Below are positions 4,881 through 7,509 of a stretch of DNA of 7,509 nucleotides, piece by piece. A program made the translations under genes and the position numbers. The notes beneath the pieces were generated by a model that saw only the letters and a program-made list of their open reading frames with translations, was not told the DNA's origin and made no database searches. Origin of the DNA: Prevotella sp. (GTDB lineage: Bacteria; Bacteroidota; Bacteroidia; Bacteroidales; Dysgonomonadaceae); NCBI GenBank assembly GCA_031263965.1, contig JAISES010000046.1:1-7509 (forward strand), written 5' to 3'. Positions within the stretch are counted from its first letter, which is position 1; every line of letters begins with the position of its first letter.

Positions 4881-6692
4881 TCAGAACGGCATATCGCCCT
4901 CACTTGTCACATCGGCTATAAATTCGGCTTCCATATCTTCAGGGGATTTGCCTTGCGTAAAATCCAAAGCGGGTTGTTGTTTTTTGTAAATATCATCCAG
5001 ATAATTCCTGTGGTCGAATACAACATTGCTTTGTCCCCAGTTCGGGGTATACCGGCCTGTATCCATATCGTAGCTGAAATTCGAGGTTCCCGTACTCCCC
5101 AGATGCTTGAACTTAACCTTGTGCACCACTACCTGCACGATGTTGGTTGTCCTGTCCCTGTATACGGTCAATCCGAAATCGGCCTTGTTGTAGAAGTTAG
5201 CGGAGCCGTTCACATCGTAGAGGTTGGGTATGACCGGGGCGCCGTTCTTTATTTCCATCTTGCGGGGATGCGCTACCAGGAATACCAGCACATCGAGCTT
5301 CCGTGCGAATGCCACAAGATTGTTCAGCAGTGCGGATATGTAATTGGTCTCGCTGGCGCCTTTCGGTATCTGGTGTTCTATCGTGTTGTAGGGGTCGATC
5401 ACCAGGCCCTTGATGCCCCGCTTCCTTACCAGGTACGCGGCTTTTTCGATTATCGTGTCCACAAGGAAATCGTCTTCGGGACAGATGTAGAAAAAATTAT
5501 TGCCGATGTGGACGCATGCCTGTTCGTAGTCGGAAGCCCTCAGCAGGGATTCATCGAAGCGTTTGCCGGTGAACTTCGATACCAGCTTTGCGGCATGGTA
5601 GGCCAGGGGGTGGTTCTCAGGGGAGAATATGCCGAACTTCAATCCGTAGCGTAAATTCAGGCGTACGGTTATCTCATCCAGAAATTCACTCTTCCCATGT
5701 CCGGGTATCCCTGTGATGACGCATAACCGCCCCGTCTCGAAGCTTATCAGCCTGTCGAAATGGTCGTGCCCTGTAGTATATCCCCTGGTAAGCCCTTTGC
5801 GAAATAACATGTCTACCTGCTGCCGGATATCCGGCAGGGAGAACACGCCTTCCATCCTGATCTCTTCGGCGTTTTCAATACAATTTTTCAGCGATTGCCG
5901 GCCATACTTTACCAAATGTTCGTTCGCGTCCTTGCATCCTTCCCCGTAGGTTACTATCCTGCACTTTTCAGGGCCAAGCCTGCGCACAAGCTCATCGCGG
6001 AGTATGATCCCCTCCCTGTCCGTATCCGATGCGATATAGACCGTTTCCTTATCGTCGAACAGTTCGATATAATCGTCGAGATAATGGGTACTGTTGGCCC
6101 CGTTGGGAACGCTTACCACCGACTTGTAACCGCATTCGGCAAACGACAGGGCATCAATCTCCCCCTCGGTTATGATAACTTCCTTTTGCCCTGCCATCGA
6201 GTCGATATTCCACAGGATGAGCTCTGCTCCCGATACGAGTTTGAAACATTTATCGCCCGTCCGGTACTTGATGTTTATCAACTCGCCGTTCAGGAAATAG
6301 TTAAACTGCACCGTATTGCACGGTTTATTTTCCTTCTGGGGCATTTTCTCCATGCCTTCGGATACCCGCATCGCTTTGAGGGTTGCCTGCGAAATACAAC
6401 GCCCCTCGAAGTATTTGACAAGCTTGTCCGAAAGCTCGGTTTTGTTGCTCCATTTGGGTTTTTTGTAAACCTTTTTCTCCATAGCGAAATTGTATAAATC
6501 CCTCTTTTCCCCCACACTTCCGGCCCATCCGCAGTAATGGCACTTGTAAAGCCCCTCGTCCAGGTTGACGGACAGCGACTTGTCGTTTTTATGGCGCCTT
6601 GCGCCCTTCTGACATTCGGGGCAAACAGTTTTCACTTTGCCCGATGTACGCCCGAAGGGGACCTGTATGCCTAAATCACTCCAGTTGTCCAT
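4881..6692 (-). CDS. Bifunctional primase-helicase (zinc finger, TOPRIM, DnaB-type RecA domain)
   Basis: One 603-residue protein should both prime and unwind the phage fork, as T7 gp4 and mitochondrial Twinkle-type proteins do. An N-terminal zinc ribbon has C24/C27 (CPEC) and C51/C54 (CHYC). The TOPRIM primase core carries EGEID (176-180) and the metal-binding DTD (223-225), followed by KDANE (254-258), as in gp4-type primases. A linker around 280-300 leads to the hexameric helicase: Walker A GIPGHGKS (328-335), Walker B LVIDPYN (430-436) and VAHPRK (473-478), the sensor-like H4 region. The C-terminus is acidic and ends DMPF, similar to hydrophobic-tipped acidic tails that bind polymerase or SSB partners. 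ATG at 6692 lies 3 bp after the initiator gene, so the two are translationally linked. All catalytic motifs are intact. The coding DNA is G+C-richer (about 50% in sampled rows) than the tail gene at 1355-2212. Confidence 0.93.
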   Translation of the reverse strand: MDNWSDLGIQVPFGRTSGKVKTVCPECQKGARRHKNDKSLSVNLDEGLYKCHYCGWAGSVGEKRDLYNFAMEKKVYKKPKWSNKTELSDKLVKYFEGRCISQATLKAMRVSEGMEKMPQKENKPCNTVQFNYFLNGELINIKYRTGDKCFKLVSGAELILWNIDSMAGQKEVIITEGEIDALSFAECGYKSVVSVPNGANSTHYLDDYIELFDDKETVYIASDTDREGIILRDELVRRLGPEKCRIVTYGEGCKDANEHLVKYGRQSLKNCIENAEEIRMEGVFSLPDIRQQVDMLFRKGLTRGYTTGHDHFDRLISFETGRLCVITGIPGHGKSEFLDEITVRLNLRYGLKFGIFSPENHPLAYHAAKLVSKFTGKRFDESLLRASDYEQACVHIGNNFFYICPEDDFLVDTIIEKAAYLVRKRGIKGLVIDPYNTIEHQIPKGASETNYISALLNNLVAFARKLDVLVFLVAHPRKMEIKNGAPVIPNLYDVNGSANFYNKADFGLTVYRDRTTNIVQVVVHKVKFKHLGSTGTSNFSYDMDTGRYTPNWGQSNVVFDHRNYLDDIYKKQQPALDFTQGKSPEDMEAEFIADVTSEGDMPF

Positions 6693-6695
6693 AGC

Positions 6696-7472
6696 CTAAC
6701 ATATCCGGGGTTCGTTATTTGCCTGATTCGAAGGATTTACAAGTTCCGTCTCCCATCTGCGTTGATTTATCCACGTCGACAGATTTGCGTATTCCGGGAC
6801 AAACTCACCCCTGTTTTTCTTTTCATCATGCCATTTGATCTGATTGGTGATAGCGGTAAGCAGCAGATTTACAACGCCCCTGTAATCCTTATGCTTCTTC
6901 CTGAAATTATCATACTCGGTATCAAGTCCCCTCTTAACTCCGGGATACGCTTTCCTGAATTCTTCAAAAGCATGTTTGAAACTATCAACATCCCCAGGGG
7001 GGATTATAGGGGGTTTATTTTTATCTTCTCTTATCTTATCTCCTCTCCTCTCCTCTGTTGGATTTTTAGGCAACGGTCGTTGAACGGTCGTTGAACGGTC
7101 GTTGAAAACACGGTTATTTTTTCTTTTTTCGGCGGATTTTTTGCCTGCCTGACTACGTTGTTCCCGCATATTATCGAGAGGCTTCATTCTCTCAGAGAAG
7201 CGTACTGAGTAAAAGTGTTTACCGTCTTCGGTAAATTCAAATAGTCCGAAATCTTCAATGATAGATTTTACCAGCGAGTTGCTTACACGCAGGTCATAGG
7301 AAATAATATTATAATCTATGACGTGAATGTATTGTGAACTCTCTCCAAGCCTTTCAAGTATTGCGAAGTAAACCCCGTACCCTTCCATACCGTGTTTCAA
7401 ACGGATAGATATGAGTTTTTCATCGTTACGTGCGTTAAAATCATGCGAAAAAAAATAACCTGCATTTTTCAT
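6696..7472 (-). CDS. DUF4373 / Lin1244-type replication initiator or replisome organiser
   Basis: The protein probably recognises the phage origin and loads the helicase encoded 3 bp downstream. Residues 5-95 match the DUF4373 (Lin1244/Lin1753-like) winged-helix domain: GYFFSHDFNARNDEKLISIRLKHGMEGYGVYFAILERL runs from residue 5 to 42 in the family's characteristic form (given here in two parts: GYFFSHDFNARNDEK, then LISIRLKHGMEGYGVYF). Residues 100-160 are a charged, low-complexity linker (KKSAEKRKNN, TEERRGDKIREDKNK). Residues 165-242 form a second helical domain (FEEFRKAYPG, DNFRKKHKDY, NLSTWINQRRWE), as in other Bacteroidales phage replication proteins. The ATG at 7472 is chosen over the in-frame TTG just before it at 7475, giving 258 aa. 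The linker codons contain three 11-bp iterons, so the gene probably carries the origin itself, as lambda O does. Confidence 0.8.
   Translation of the reverse strand: MKNAGYFFSHDFNARNDEKLISIRLKHGMEGYGVYFAILERLGESSQYIHVIDYNIISYDLRVSNSLVKSIIEDFGLFEFTEDGKHFYSVRFSERMKPLDNMREQRSQAGKKSAEKRKNNRVFNDRSTTVQRPLPKNPTEERRGDKIREDKNKPPIIPPGDVDSFKHAFEEFRKAYPGVKRGLDTEYDNFRKKHKDYRGVVNLLLTAITNQIKWHDEKKNRGEFVPEYANLSTWINQRRWETELVNPSNQANNEPRIC
7021..7055. repeat. Pentameric pyrimidine-rich tandem repeat next to the iterons
   Basis: On the plus strand seven successive 5-mers read TTATC, TTCTC, TTATC, TTATC, then three of TCCTC. Positions 7039-7056 are pure pyrimidine, so the coding strand has an 18-base purine run. 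It lies within the initiator gene, coding for the charged linker (around EERRGDKIRED), 16 bp from the iteron array. Such asymmetric, periodic DNA beside iterons could be a melting or protein-loading element, or just biased codons for Glu/Arg/Lys. Confidence 0.55.
7072..7104. other. Three perfect 11-bp iterons: candidate phage replication origin
   Basis: AACGGTCGTTG is repeated three times without a mismatch or gap (7072-7082, 7083-7093, 7094-7104). Each unit is itself a near-palindrome, AACG-GT-CGTT. It lies in the initiator gene and codes for residues 123-134 (FNDRSTTVQRPL) in the inter-domain linker. Because 11 is not divisible by 3, the three copies are read in three frames and give unrelated residues, so the repetition is conserved as DNA, not protein. 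The 11-bp period puts all sites on one face of the helix. An A/T-rich, poly-pyrimidine stretch (7111-7137 on the plus strand) flanks one side as a possible unwinding element, and the pentamer array flanks the other. This parallels iteron origins inside initiator genes such as lambda O. Origin function is inferred. Confidence 0.65.
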
Positions 7473-7509
7473 CAATTATAGCTCAATCCGGTTATTGCAA
7501 TTCCCTTAA

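Noticed and set aside
4953..6497. Two long plus-strand open frames (about 233 and 200 codons) opposite the primase-helicase gene
   Set aside because: They lie wholly antisense to a gene with intact zinc, TOPRIM and Walker motifs. Their translations show no domain pattern and are explained by the higher G+C and codon bias of that gene.
6290..6543. Two overlapping minus-strand frames of 72-75 codons within the primase zinc-finger/TOPRIM region
   Set aside because: They are out-of-frame shadows of the primase-helicase, with no separate start signal and no recognisable domain.
6992..7013. G-runs on the plus strand (six and five G) and the CCCC-A-GGGG dyad, as a possible quadruplex or hairpin
   Set aside because: Only two long G-runs are present, too few for an intramolecular quadruplex, and they encode the Ile-Ile-Pro-Pro-Gly part of the linker.
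7473..7500. Possible promoter in front of the initiator gene: TATAATTG with TTG upstream
   Set aside because: The -7 match has one mismatch, the spacing to TTG is 17 rather than 19-21 bp, and the start would fall on the ATG. The real promoter is probably beyond the right edge.
1..7509. CRISPR array, tRNA/rRNA genes, insertion sequence, integrase/att site, diversity-generating retroelement
   Set aside because: I looked for spaced repeats of CRISPR length, tRNA-like folds, transposase or integrase frames, and a reverse transcriptase or template-repeat pair, and saw none on either strand.

Overview
The window reads as part of a tailed, probably siphovirus-like bacteriophage or prophage of a Bacteroidetes host (Bacteroides or Parabacteroides type). 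The host call rests on four things: a BACON domain, whose family is centred on this phylum; a DUF4373 (Lin1244/Lin1753-like) replication protein of the kind common in Bacteroidales phages; A/T-rich gene starts without clear Shine-Dalgarno sites; and two intergenic matches to the Bacteroidetes -7 promoter box TAnnTTTG. No integrase, repressor, portal, capsid or lysis gene is visible, so lytic versus integrated lifestyle cannot be decided.

All nine supported genes lie on the minus strand, so the window is read from right to left. First comes a replication block: a DUF4373-type initiator/replisome organiser (7472-6696), a fused zinc-finger/TOPRIM primase and DnaB-type helicase (6692-4881), and an unrecognised 70-residue acidic protein (4872-4660), with gaps of only 3 and 8 bp. 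A 160-bp A/T-rich gap holds a likely promoter. A packaging block follows: a free-standing Fur-type winged-helix domain (4499-4230), the terminase small subunit (4218-3754) and the terminase large subunit (3711-2281). A 68-bp gap with a perfect 11-bp inverted repeat and a second -7 box separates this from a tail/adsorption block: a tail-associated structural protein (2212-1355), a tail-fibre-like protein (1350-292) and the start of a BACON-domain protein that runs off the left edge (218 to 1).

Inferred working scheme: the initiator binds an origin and recruits the primase-helicase; TerS and TerL cut and package the product; the last block builds host-binding tail appendages. The most notable find is three perfect 11-bp iterons inside the initiator gene, in the stretch coding for the linker between its two domains. 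Since 11 is not a multiple of 3, each copy is read in a different frame, so the repetition is a DNA-level signal. This arrangement recalls lambda ori within gene O. Other points are the Fur DNA-binding domain without its metal-sensing half, short direct repeats around the packaging genes, and tail genes directly after TerL where a portal gene is usual.
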